Shown here piece after piece: positions 28,066-37,079 of a DNA stretch of 64,000 nt. Source of the stretch: a bacterium. Its GTDB lineage: Bacteria; Cyanobacteriota; Vampirovibrionia; Obscuribacterales; Obscuribacteraceae. A model generated the notes under the pieces. It saw only the letters and a program-made list of their open reading frames with translations. It had not been told where the DNA came from and searched no databases. Position 1 is the stretch's first letter. The number at the start of each line of letters is the position of its first letter. A program made the position numbers and the translations under genes. The DNA lies in assembly GCA_016124935.1 (NCBI GenBank), contig WGMS01000004.1, forward strand, positions 62,001 to 126,000, in the 5' to 3' direction.

Positions 28066-29433
28066 ATGATTGTTATGAAGTTTGGCGGTACCTCTGTGGC
28101 AGACGCAGACCGCCTGAAAAACGTCGCCGATATAGTCATCCGGGAAAAAGAAAAGAACGGCTCCCCGGTGGTCGTGCTCTCGGCTATGTCCGGAGTCACA
28201 AATATGTTGATCGAAGGCGGGCAGAAAGCAAAAGAGAGAGCCCTGGATGAGGCTCTCGCCATAGTCAAAGAGATTCGCCAGAAGCATATTGACGCCATCA
28301 ATGAACTATTCGAATCGGAAGAGACCAAGGGCGCGCTTCTAGATCATATGAATAAGAGCCTCTCCGAGCTGGAGGTGCTATACAAAGGAGTGAGCTACCT
28401 GGGCGAGCTCACCAGGCGATCCCTTGATATGATATCCGGCACCGGCGAATTGCTCTCCTCTAAGATTCTCTCCGCCTATTTAAACGCCAACAAAGTAAAA
28501 GCGAAATGGCTCGACGCCAGGACTTTCATCAAGACAGACGGATCTTTCGGCAATGCCCGTCCTCTCTGGGAGATGACAAAGTCAAAAACCCTCGGCTCGA
28601 TCATGACCGAAATTGCCGCCGGCAATGTGGTAGTCACCCAGGGCTTTATCGGCTCCACCAGCGAAGGGATAACCACCACCCTGGGTCGAGGCGGTTCGGA
28701 CTATAGCGCTTCGATCATAGGCGTCTCCTGCGACGCGGCGGAAATCCAGATCTGGACCGACGTGGACGGCATGCTCTCCGCCGATCCAAGAGTGGTGGAA
28801 GACGCCCGCATCATCCCTTCGGTCTCCTTCAAAGAAGCCTCCGAACTTGCCTATTTCGGGGCCAAGGTGCTGCACCCGCTCACAATCAAACCGGCGGTAG
28901 AGCGCTCTATTCCAGTCAAGATTCTGAACTCTATGAATCCCGAAGCGAAAGGTACTTTGATAACCGCCGAGTCTAAAAACGACCAACCAATTTGCGCCAT
29001 CGCTTCGAAAAAGAAGATCACTGCATTGTTCATAAACTCGCTGGACATGCTCATGGCCCACGGTTATCTGGCTAGAATCTTCGCTGTCTTCGACCGCTTC
29101 AAAACTCCTATCGATCTAATCACAACCTCGGAAGTCTCGGTATCTATAACCATCGATAATACAGAGAATCTAGAAGCGATTGTCGAAGCCCTCTCTGAGC
29201 TGGCCAGTGTTTCGGTGATGCAGAACGTGGCTATCGTATCGGTGGTCGGCAAGCATTTCCGTGATCAAAGCGGTATCGCTGGCAGTGTTTTCGACGCCCT
29301 CAACGACATCAACATTTTGATGATCTCCGGCGGCGCATCGGACATCAACCTGAGCATGGTGGTCTCGAGCGAAGACGCCGACAAGGCAGTGCGCAATCTG
29401 CACGCCAAGTATTTCAGCAAAGTGGCGAAGTAA
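28066..29433 (+). CDS. lysC: aspartate kinase
   Basis: 455 residues. It phosphorylates aspartate, opening lysine, threonine and methionine synthesis. It shows the KFGGTSVADADRL start, TTTLGRGGSDYSAS for ATP and aspartate binding, IWTDVDGMLSADPRVV, and two C-terminal ACT domains (VSVSITIDNTENL, ILMISGGASDINLSMVV) for feedback control. GGGAG lies 7 bases before ATG. The 93-base gap after murA is too short for a lysine riboswitch. Confidence 0.95.
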   Translation: MIVMKFGGTSVADADRLKNVADIVIREKEKNGSPVVVLSAMSGVTNMLIEGGQKAKERALDEALAIVKEIRQKHIDAINELFESEETKGALLDHMNKSLSELEVLYKGVSYLGELTRRSLDMISGTGELLSSKILSAYLNANKVKAKWLDARTFIKTDGSFGNARPLWEMTKSKTLGSIMTEIAAGNVVVTQGFIGSTSEGITTTLGRGGSDYSASIIGVSCDAAEIQIWTDVDGMLSADPRVVEDARIIPSVSFKEASELAYFGAKVLHPLTIKPAVERSIPVKILNSMNPEAKGTLITAESKNDQPICAIASKKKITALFINSLDMLMAHGYLARIFAVFDRFKTPIDLITTSEVSVSITIDNTENLEAIVEALSELASVSVMQNVAIVSVVGKHFRDQSGIAGSVFDALNDINILMISGGASDINLSMVVSSEDADKAVRNLHAKYFSKVAK

Positions 29434-29443
29434 TAATTAGAAT

Positions 29444-30652
29444 CTAGACCCAGGACCACTGGATATGGGAAGGCAGGAAAAGTCCTGCGATCCTGGCATT
29501 GTTCTCCAGACTGTCTCGATTGAGAGCGGACTTCTCGAGCAGATAAGTAGCCTGATCCCTGGATAGATAACCGTGCTTGAAGGCAGATTGAATACGCAGG
29601 GACTTGACCAGAACATCATCATTGATAAGGCCTGCCGATAGAAGCATCTTTCCGATCTTGATGCTGCTGGATGTCCTGTCCTGAACCACTCGGGCCAGGT
29701 CATCGGCAGAGACGCATCCTGCTCCGACCAGAAGTTCACCCAGAAGCATATCTGGACCGGAATGCTCGCGGTCGGCGGTGGCCCTGTCCAGACTCATATT
29801 CTGCTTACAGATTTTGTGGAGAGCCCGGGCGGCCTCGAAGGGTTTGAGCTTGTTCGATGCCACCATTTTCTGAAGAGGCACCACAAAGTTGAGCACGGCC
29901 GGATCCACCAGACCTTGCTCCAGAACAATTTGCTTGAAGGACTTGTTCTTGGCAATAGAGAGCTCTCGGCACTCTAATAGGTCCGATTCGTTTATAAGTC
30001 CGGCCATCGAAAGTATATCGCTCAGGCGCATGTTGTAATTCGATGGTTGCTTGAAGGTACCTAGCTCGAACATAGCCTGTTCCAGACAACAGTCTTTTTT
30101 GTGGGAGCGCTTCAAGGCTTCTAAGAGAGCATCCTTATCGATAACTTTCTGACGCAGCATCAAGCAGGCGCTGATGCTGGCTTCCAGACCCCTGGAGCTG
30201 ACCGCTTTATTCAAAAGCAGAACCCTACCGGGCAGCATCCCTGTGGACTCTCCATTGATTATCGCAAAACCCATCTGCTGCCTGTTTATGATCTCGGCGT
30301 CGAGCATCATCTGCATCAACTCATTAGAAATGCTCGAAACGGTCACCGTGGCTTTGTGGCGTCCTTTTAGCTTGCCGACCGCCTCATCCAGGCTGCAACT
30401 CTCGTGGTTGCACAACCGCACCGCCCTGATAGCAAGATCCAGGGTCATTTTGCCGGCACGCACCGCGGCAGCCGCGTCGGCATAAAGATTAAGCGTAGAC
30501 CGAGCCAACTCTCCTTTGATGGCAAGGGTGCTCTCCAGAGTCATGCCGACTGTGGAAGACTCCTTGACCGCTTCCTGAAGCTTAGATTCATCCAGAGCTT
30601 TGACGCTCCGCAAAATTACCACTAATGGGTCTTCACCCTTCGTCTCTCTCAT
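29444..30652 (-). CDS. MshEN/GspE-N-like repeat protein without ATPase
   Basis: 402 residues with no signal peptide. The sequence is built of repeats like RLSDILSMAGLINESDLLEC and LGELLVGAGCVSADDLARVV, the pattern found at the N-terminus of type II secretion/type IV pilus ATPases (GspE-N/MshEN), where one class binds c-di-GMP. No Walker motif follows, so it is a free-standing binding or adaptor protein. A paralogue lies at 60198-61688. The repeat identification is by eye. It is convergent with lysC. Confidence 0.7.
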   Translation of the reverse strand: MRETKGEDPLVVILRSVKALDESKLQEAVKESSTVGMTLESTLAIKGELARSTLNLYADAAAAVRAGKMTLDLAIRAVRLCNHESCSLDEAVGKLKGRHKATVTVSSISNELMQMMLDAEIINRQQMGFAIINGESTGMLPGRVLLLNKAVSSRGLEASISACLMLRQKVIDKDALLEALKRSHKKDCCLEQAMFELGTFKQPSNYNMRLSDILSMAGLINESDLLECRELSIAKNKSFKQIVLEQGLVDPAVLNFVVPLQKMVASNKLKPFEAARALHKICKQNMSLDRATADREHSGPDMLLGELLVGAGCVSADDLARVVQDRTSSSIKIGKMLLSAGLINDDVLVKSLRIQSAFKHGYLSRDQATYLLEKSALNRDSLENNARIAGLFLPSHIQWSWV

Positions 30653-30680
30653 TCAAACTCCGTGGACTACCGACTTCCTT

Positions 30681-32249
30681 CTAACAGGCCCTGGCCAGCG
30701 TTCTATATTTTATCGATTCCGCAATGTCAGAAGCGCTAATCTCAATATGCCCTTCCAGGTCAGCAATCGTTCTTGCCAGTCTAATAATCCTGTCATATGC
30801 CCGGGCCGATAGGCCAAGCTGGCTGACGGCTCTTGCCAGGAGCTCCCGGGACGCGGAAGAAAGTTTACAGATTTTTTGGAGCTGTTTATGACTGAGCCGG
30901 CCGTTGTACACAAAACCATTATCTCGACCATCGGCATCGAATCGATTACGCTCTTGTTGAATGAGATAAGCACGCATCACCCGCAATCGCATCTCTTCGG
31001 AGGAGGAATCTCCGGAAGGAGCGGATAGTTCGTGTTCTCTAAGCCTGGGTACCTCGACCTGCATATCTATCCTGTCTAATATGGGCCCAGAGAGCCTGGA
31101 CCAGTAACGATCCGCCTGATAGGGCGAACAGATGCAATACTTGACCGGGTCGCCCCGATGACCGCATGGGCAAGGATTGCAGGCGCCAACAAAAAGAAAT
31201 GAAGCTGGAAAGGTGAGTGTTTGCGCCGAGCGAGATATCGTAACATTGCCTGTCTCCAGGGGCTGCCTTAAGTTATCCAGATGGCTTCTCGAGAATTCTG
31301 TCAGTTCGTCCAAAAAAAGTATGCCGTAATGACTCAGAGATATCTCTCCCGGGCGGGGTACGAGACCACCACCAACCAGCCCGGCGACCGAAGAGGAGTG
31401 GTGAGGACTGCGGAAGGGTCTGGCTGTTATCAGTCCTCTGGTTTTATCCAGCAATCCGGCCACAGAATAGAGCTTGGTCAATTCCAGGGCTTCGCTGTAA
31501 GAGAGAGGCGGCATGATTCCAGGCAGGCGCTCCGCCAGCATCGATTTACCAGAGCCTGGCGGACCGACCAGCAAAAGGTTGTGCCTGCCCGCTGCAGCAA
31601 TCTCCATGGAACGCTTCGCCGACAATTGCCCCTTAACTTCTCGAAAGTCAAGCTCCAGACAGCCTGCTGCACCACCAGAGGCAGCCAACTTGTCGAATCG
31701 AAACTTCTCCCCGCTCTGGTAAGGCTGGCCATTGTCAAAGCTATCCAGAAGCATGAGCGCTTCTTTCAAATGACCTACCGGATACACTTCCAGACCCTCG
31801 ACCAGGCTGGCTTCCATGGCATTGGCTTCCGGAACGATCATCGCCCTTGCCCCAGATTGTTTGCACTTCAGGGCAAGGGGAAGCACTCCGGATACCGGTC
31901 GAACCGCCCCGTTCAAGCCGAGTTCTCCCACCATCCAGAGACGGCTGAAATTCTCCATCGAGGCTAGACCGCTGGAGGCGAGAATGCCGGCAGCAATAGG
32001 CAAATCATACAAAGGACCGGCTTTGCGAGTATCAGCCGGCGCGAGATTGATAATCCACTTCCTGGCAGATGGAAGAATCAAAGAGCAGGATCGAATCGCC
32101 GCCCGTACTCTATCCTGGGATTCCCTAACAGCCAGATCCGGCAGACCGACGATATTCATCTGCCCAATTCCACCGCAGCAATCGACCTCCACATCTATGC
32201 CATAGGCATCGACCCCGAGTACTCCGCCCGACAAAACCCGTGCAAACAT
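30681..32249 (-). CDS. yifB: YifB/ComM family Mg-chelatase-like AAA+ ATPase
   Basis: 522 residues from ATG 32249 (MFARVLSGGVLGVDAYGIDV). It has an N-terminal Lon-like fold with GLPDLAVRESQDRVRAAIRS, Walker A GPPGSGKSML near 230, Walker B LFLDELTEF, the cysteine cluster NPCPCGHRGDPVKYC, and a C-terminal Mg-chelatase domain. ComM is a helicase aiding integration of transformed DNA in Gram-negatives. The start of the MshEN-like gene lies 28 bases downstream on the same strand. Confidence 0.93.
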   Translation of the reverse strand: MFARVLSGGVLGVDAYGIDVEVDCCGGIGQMNIVGLPDLAVRESQDRVRAAIRSCSLILPSARKWIINLAPADTRKAGPLYDLPIAAGILASSGLASMENFSRLWMVGELGLNGAVRPVSGVLPLALKCKQSGARAMIVPEANAMEASLVEGLEVYPVGHLKEALMLLDSFDNGQPYQSGEKFRFDKLAASGGAAGCLELDFREVKGQLSAKRSMEIAAAGRHNLLLVGPPGSGKSMLAERLPGIMPPLSYSEALELTKLYSVAGLLDKTRGLITARPFRSPHHSSSVAGLVGGGLVPRPGEISLSHYGILFLDELTEFSRSHLDNLRQPLETGNVTISRSAQTLTFPASFLFVGACNPCPCGHRGDPVKYCICSPYQADRYWSRLSGPILDRIDMQVEVPRLREHELSAPSGDSSSEEMRLRVMRAYLIQQERNRFDADGRDNGFVYNGRLSHKQLQKICKLSSASRELLARAVSQLGLSARAYDRIIRLARTIADLEGHIEISASDIAESIKYRTLARAC

Positions 32250-32336
32250 AGCGCAACTTCCTCCCGCCAATCTTCCTTAAAAGAGAACGACGGAGCAAGA
32301 AAAAAGTTCAATCACCACAGACACGGCCTATGCAGA

Positions 32337-33365
32337 CTAAAGCACCTTTCCGCAAGCCAGGCAAAAAGAGAAGCTAGGATTCAGTTCAGAACCGCAATCG
32401 CCACAGGTGATTATCGATTTCTTCGACTCTGTATCTATAGAAGTCTGAAAAGCGCTTTCGAAAGCGGTAGGCAACTCCAATTTGAACTGTTCGTATCCCG
32501 GTGAAAATTGATAGTTCTCGAAAGGGGCGACATTGAAGGCATCGGCTATGCCGGCATTCACTTCCGGCTGGAATTCACCGGTGGCTTCACCGAGCTTTTT
32601 CAATACCGTGTCCACTTCCACTCTCTCGTCATCAGACAGAGCCGCAGTCACAGCCGGAACCTCGACCGACTCAGGTAGAAGCACATCAGCGCTCACCATC
32701 GCCACTTCCATATCCGGCTCCGAAAAAGCCGGCCGCATCTGGACTGCAGCCTCAAGCGTGGGTTCGACCACGGCAGCGATCTTCGAAATATCAGAAAGCG
32801 CATTTTTTTCCGGCATTGCTTCCAGTACAGGAGCCAAATCGACTTCATCAGCCACCGACTTCAGACCATCTTCCGAAAACAACTTGACCAGTGCCTCCTG
32901 CTCTTCGCGATCCGAAACGGCAATTTGGTCTTCTCCAACAATGATACCGGATTCGAAACCAGGTTTCTCGACTTCCATTTCGAGCACTTCTTTACGGTCA
33001 TTTTTGAGCATAAGTTCCGCCATCGCAAGCTTACGCTCGAAACTGTCCAGGGCGAAGCTCTTCTCCGCCCCGGACTGCTCGGTATCGGCATCACCAGTAG
33101 TATCGACGGAAAGGTCCGTAGCCAGTTTCAAATTGTGATAAACCGCCCCCAGTGTCCCCAACACAGAGAGCAACACATAAGAAGTGATAAGGGATTCGAT
33201 ACTCATGTGATTGTGGATAATATAAGCCAGTCCCGGCAAGACCAGAAGAGTAGCCAGCGGTCCGCAAGCATAAATGGTGCCAAACCCGAGACCGGGAGGC
33301 AACGCGTTCAGCACCCAGACGGTCTGGATACTTTTGAACTCACTTTTAAATCCCTGAAAAGCCAC
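32337..33365 (-). CDS. membrane protein with C-terminal zinc ribbon
   Basis: 342 residues from GTG with GGAG 9 bases upstream. Two membrane segments lie in the first 80 residues (LATLLVLPGLAYIIH, LITSYVLLSVLGTLGAVYH), then a long acidic, disordered-looking stretch, and last a zinc ribbon CGDCGSELNPSFSFCLACG. No enzyme domain is visible. It may be an envelope sensor or scaffold; the function is unknown. Confidence 0.75.
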   Translation of the reverse strand: MAFQGFKSEFKSIQTVWVLNALPPGLGFGTIYACGPLATLLVLPGLAYIIHNHMSIESLITSYVLLSVLGTLGAVYHNLKLATDLSVDTTGDADTEQSGAEKSFALDSFERKLAMAELMLKNDRKEVLEMEVEKPGFESGIIVGEDQIAVSDREEQEALVKLFSEDGLKSVADEVDLAPVLEAMPEKNALSDISKIAAVVEPTLEAAVQMRPAFSEPDMEVAMVSADVLLPESVEVPAVTAALSDDERVEVDTVLKKLGEATGEFQPEVNAGIADAFNVAPFENYQFSPGYEQFKLELPTAFESAFQTSIDTESKKSIITCGDCGSELNPSFSFCLACGKVL

Positions 33366-33477
33366 TTGCTTTATCTCCGACAGGCAGCCTGCATAAAAGG
33401 AAGAAAAAAAATGCCTTATTACTATTCTTACCAGAGGACGATCGGGTCGAGCGCTCCCTTAATATTTCCCTTGCAAT

Positions 33478-34386
33478 TCAGGGATTTGTGGACTCAGTCG
33501 ATTTGCCATTGCCTTGCTTCTGCAAAAGCCGCTTGAGCAGTTCTTTGGCTTCTTGGTGCTTAGGATCTTTTTCAAGCACGATATTTGCTTGGTCGATCCC
33601 CTCTGCCGTGCGACCGTCACTATCAAGGGCGACAGCCAGGCTCAATCTCGTCTCTAGATTGTTCTCGTTCAACTCCAGAGCTTTGCGCAGATGATCTATC
33701 TCGGCTTCTATGTCACCCTTCATCAAAAAAGCGTGAGCGAGATTGACATGGGTGGGAGCATGGGTATCATCGATTAAGACAGCCGACTCCAGGGCACCAA
33801 TGGCGGTGTCTACTTCCCCCCGGCAGAGGGCGGCCTCTCCCAGGGTTCGAAAACCTATAACGTCGGTACTGTCCAGCTCCGTAGCCAGACGGGCCTCTTC
33901 GTAGGCTTCTTCGCACTGATTTTTGGCAATCAGGGCCCGCGCCAGTACATAGTGGGCGATGGCGTTCTTCGAATCGGCTTCTATAGCCCGACGGGATATT
34001 TCGATAGCTTGATCGTATTTGCCCAGCTCATTCAAAATAACGCCCAGGTTATTCATGGCAGTGGCATTCTTCGGATCTTTCTCCAATGCGGCGCGATAGC
34101 TGACCTCGGCCTTGGCATACTCGCTCTTCATGAAGTATTGATTGCCTTCGATAATATCTTCGGTGGAAGTCTGGGGCATCTCACAAGAGCACAGGAACAG
34201 GGCGAGAACCAGGCCCAAAATAGCGAAGGCCGATTTTTTGCTTTCGACCCTCCAGGCATAAGGGCTTGTGGCTCTAGTACTCAAAAAAGACTCCGACTTC
34301 GGCTCCGAACATTCACTGGTTAGAAATGAACTCGCTAATAGCGCTTCCGTTAGGCATTTTAACATGGGGGAGCGATTCGATTTCAC
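33478..34386 (-). CDS. TPR lipoprotein
   Basis: Up to 302 residues. The open frame runs back to an ATG at 34386, but the real start is likely a downstream TTG near 34285, giving a short n-region before LGLVLALFLCSC, which looks like a lipobox. At least five TPR units follow (NATAMNNLGVILNELGKYDQ, NAIAHYVLARALIAKNQCEE). It is probably a periplasmic or outer-membrane scaffold. The function is unknown. Confidence 0.75.
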   Translation of the reverse strand: MKSNRSPMLKCLTEALLASSFLTSECSEPKSESFLSTRATSPYAWRVESKKSAFAILGLVLALFLCSCEMPQTSTEDIIEGNQYFMKSEYAKAEVSYRAALEKDPKNATAMNNLGVILNELGKYDQAIEISRRAIEADSKNAIAHYVLARALIAKNQCEEAYEEARLATELDSTDVIGFRTLGEAALCRGEVDTAIGALESAVLIDDTHAPTHVNLAHAFLMKGDIEAEIDHLRKALELNENNLETRLSLAVALDSDGRTAEGIDQANIVLEKDPKHQEAKELLKRLLQKQGNGKSTESTNP

Positions 34387-34435
34387 CGTAAAAAGCCGGT
34401 ACTTCGAATCTACTTACTACCCGGTTGACAGAGAC

Positions 34436-36238
34436 TCAGGCTTTATCGGCAGTGATCTTACTCACTTCCCGGTCATGAACGGATATATGTAACTCTTTTA
34501 ACTGTTCTTCTGGTGCCGCTGATGGTGCATTCGTCATCGGACAGGTGCCGGACTGGGTCTTGGGGAAAGCAATTACTTCGCGAATCGATTTGGCGCCAGC
34601 CAGGAGCATCACCAGCCTGTCCAGCCCCAGCGCGATTCCGCCATGGGGCGGAGCCCCGGAGGCCAGCGCCTCTAGAAGAAATCCGAATTTATCAGAGGCG
34701 GTCTTTTCGTCTATGCCGATCGCGCTAAAGACTTTGTCCTGCATCTCTTTAGAGTGAATTCGGATAGAACCGCCACCAATCTCCACCCCGTTATAGATAA
34801 CATCATAAGCCCTGGCATGGGCGGATTCGGGCGCGGAGGACAGCTTGTCGATGTCTTCGGCCCGGGGGCTGGTGAACGGATGGTGCACCGCTTCCAGGCG
34901 CTTCTCGTCTTCGTTGTATTCGAATAGGGGGAAGTCGACAATCCATGCCATTTCATGTCGACTTTTGTCTATCAGATCGAAATCCTCTCCGAGCTTCAAC
35001 CTCAATCTACCGAGAACATTGGCGACCACCTTTTTAGAGTCGGCCACCAGAAGAATCAGGTCGCCATCCTCTGCGCCGGATAAATCTTTCATCGACGCAA
35101 TCTCTTCGGGTTTCAAGAATTTCTCGATGCCTGATGTTCGAAGCTTGCCGTCGGGCTGAAACTCGATCCAGGCAAGCCCCTTGGCACCACAGTCCTTAGC
35201 GTAATCTTGATAAAGGTCGAACTGTTTTCTGGTGAGCTTGCCCTGCATGCCCTTCAGGCAGATAGATTTTAGTTGTCCGCCACTCTCTACAGCCCCTTTG
35301 AAAACTTTGAAATCGCAGGCGGCAGCCACCGAAGAGAGATCCTTGAAAGAGAGATCGAAGCGCAGATCTGGCTTATCCGACCCATATAACTCCATGGCGT
35401 CGTTATAAGCTATGCGTTTAAATGGAACGGATATCTGCACACCGGCCTCGGCAAATGCCGCTTGCAAAAGCCCTTCGGTCACCGACTGCACATCGGACTC
35501 GTCGACGAAAGCCATCTCGATATCCACCTGGGTGAACTCGGGTTGCCGGTCGGCGCGCAAGTCTTCGTCCCGGAAACATCTGGCTATCTGATAGTATCGT
35601 TCGATGCCGCTTACCATCAAAGTCTGCTTGAAGAGCTGAGGCGACTGGGGCAGTGCGTACCAGTCACCGACATTCAATCTGCTGGGCACAAGAAAATCCC
35701 GAGCCCCTTCCGGAGTGGCCCGGGTGAGGATGGGTGTTTCCACCTCGATAAAATTCTTAGCGACCAGATAGTTGCGAATGGCAGTGGTGACTCGATGCCG
35801 GAGCAGGAGGTTATTCTGCATGTCCTTGCGACGCAAATCCAAATAACGATACTTCAGACGCAATGCCTCGTCCACCTGACGACCGAGATCGATTTGAAAG
35901 GGTATGGGCCCTGCCATGTTCAAGATCTCTGCCTGATCAGGATAAAGCTCCAGCAATCCATTAGGCTGTTCAGGCTTCTCTGTTCCTTCCGGACGTCGAC
36001 TGAGCTTTCCCTTTACAATCAGAACACATTCGCTGCGAAGCTTTACGAAAGTATCGTGTACTTCCTTGTTGCGGTTGGGGTCGGAGACCAGCTGCAGCTT
36101 GCCTGAATTATCACGCAATTCCACGAAGACCATGCCGCCGAGATCGCGCCGGGCGTTCACCCATCCAGCCACACAAACTTCTTTATCGGCATAATTCGGA
36201 GTCAACTGACCCAAGTAGGTGTCACGTTTAATGGACAC
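34436..36238 (-). CDS. aspS: aspartyl-tRNA synthetase
   Basis: 600 residues from GTG 36238, which has GGGGGGA 6 bases upstream; an ATG 15 bases earlier lacks that spacing. It charges tRNA-Asp (possibly also tRNA-Asn; not decidable here). It shows the OB-fold anticodon domain ([15 protein letters not shown]), class II motifs ([18 protein letters not shown] and [13 protein letters not shown]), the bacterial GAD insertion, and HPFTSP. Confidence 0.96.
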   Translation of the reverse strand: MSIKRDTYLGQLTPNYADKEVCVAGWVNARRDLGGMVFVELRDNSGKLQLVSDPNRNKEVHDTFVKLRSECVLIVKGKLSRRPEGTEKPEQPNGLLELYPDQAEILNMAGPIPFQIDLGRQVDEALRLKYRYLDLRRKDMQNNLLLRHRVTTAIRNYLVAKNFIEVETPILTRATPEGARDFLVPSRLNVGDWYALPQSPQLFKQTLMVSGIERYYQIARCFRDEDLRADRQPEFTQVDIEMAFVDESDVQSVTEGLLQAAFAEAGVQISVPFKRIAYNDAMELYGSDKPDLRFDLSFKDLSSVAAACDFKVFKGAVESGGQLKSICLKGMQGKLTRKQFDLYQDYAKDCGAKGLAWIEFQPDGKLRTSGIEKFLKPEEIASMKDLSGAEDGDLILLVADSKKVVANVLGRLRLKLGEDFDLIDKSRHEMAWIVDFPLFEYNEDEKRLEAVHHPFTSPRAEDIDKLSSAPESAHARAYDVIYNGVEIGGGSIRIHSKEMQDKVFSAIGIDEKTASDKFGFLLEALASGAPPHGGIALGLDRLVMLLAGAKSIREVIAFPKTQSGTCPMTNAPSAAPEEQLKELHISVHDREVSKITADKA

Positions 36239-36420
36239 TTTCAATCCCCCCATCAACTGGTAAAACCCGGATATTCTTGCGTTTTCTGACTTCAACCGGG
36301 CGGACTGATTATTGTAATCTAGTAGCGTGGTATTTGATAAGTAGCACAACTAATACTGAGACAATGTAAACTAGATACAGTACTAATACTCCGACCTTTT
36401 GCGGGGAGACGAAACTTACC

Positions 36421-36942
36421 ATGGGGATTCTGAATACACTGCCACCCTGGGCCCTTACGTTTATAGGAGTTTTACTCCTGGTCCTCGGCTTATCTTTTGT
36501 CTACAAGGGCTGGTCCGCTGCGGTACTGGGCCGATGCTACTACTGGTCCGGATTTCTTCCGATAACGTTGATCTCGCCCTGGCTGATTCATCTACCGCCC
36601 GGAGAGAACTCTTTGATCAAGAAAAAAGAGGGGCTGCTCTGCCACATGATCATTGGCCCGCTCTTTTTTCTCACCGCCATCTTTTGCCTTTTGTTCGGAG
36701 CTGATTTCGTAGGACTTCCCGGTTCGGATACGGTCAATCTAATTCTGGCTGCCGGAGACAGATCCAAGCCCCAGGCTATTATCTACAGTCCTCCGGCAAA
36801 CTATCGCTGGCCGATAGTGGCCAGAGCCGGCCAGCAGATCGACAAGATTTTCCAGACCAAACTCTACGAAGATCCTTCGAAAAGCATGTTGCCTGGAGAA
36901 CACGGCACCCAGCAGAACGCCCAGGATCAATACGCACACTGA
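36421..36942 (+). CDS. small membrane protein of unknown function
   Basis: 173 residues with about three membrane helices (TFIGVLLLVLGLSFVYKGW, FLPITLISPWLIHLPP, IIGPLFFLTAIFCLLFGADF) and a soluble tail ending in a Gln-rich stretch. GGGGAG precedes the ATG. There is no family I recognise. It is divergent from aspS. Confidence 0.7.
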   Translation: MGILNTLPPWALTFIGVLLLVLGLSFVYKGWSAAVLGRCYYWSGFLPITLISPWLIHLPPGENSLIKKKEGLLCHMIIGPLFFLTAIFCLLFGADFVGLPGSDTVNLILAAGDRSKPQAIIYSPPANYRWPIVARAGQQIDKIFQTKLYEDPSKSMLPGEHGTQQNAQDQYAH

Positions 36943-37079
36943 GCCTGTGTTCCCGGTTCTTGCAAGATTAATCAGGCCATAAGGCGCTTCTTGTTAATTA
37001 GCGCATATATCGGATATGCTTACGGGCATATCTATATCAGCAACGTTGAGCTCCCTCTTGCCAACAAAGGAGAAGAGTA

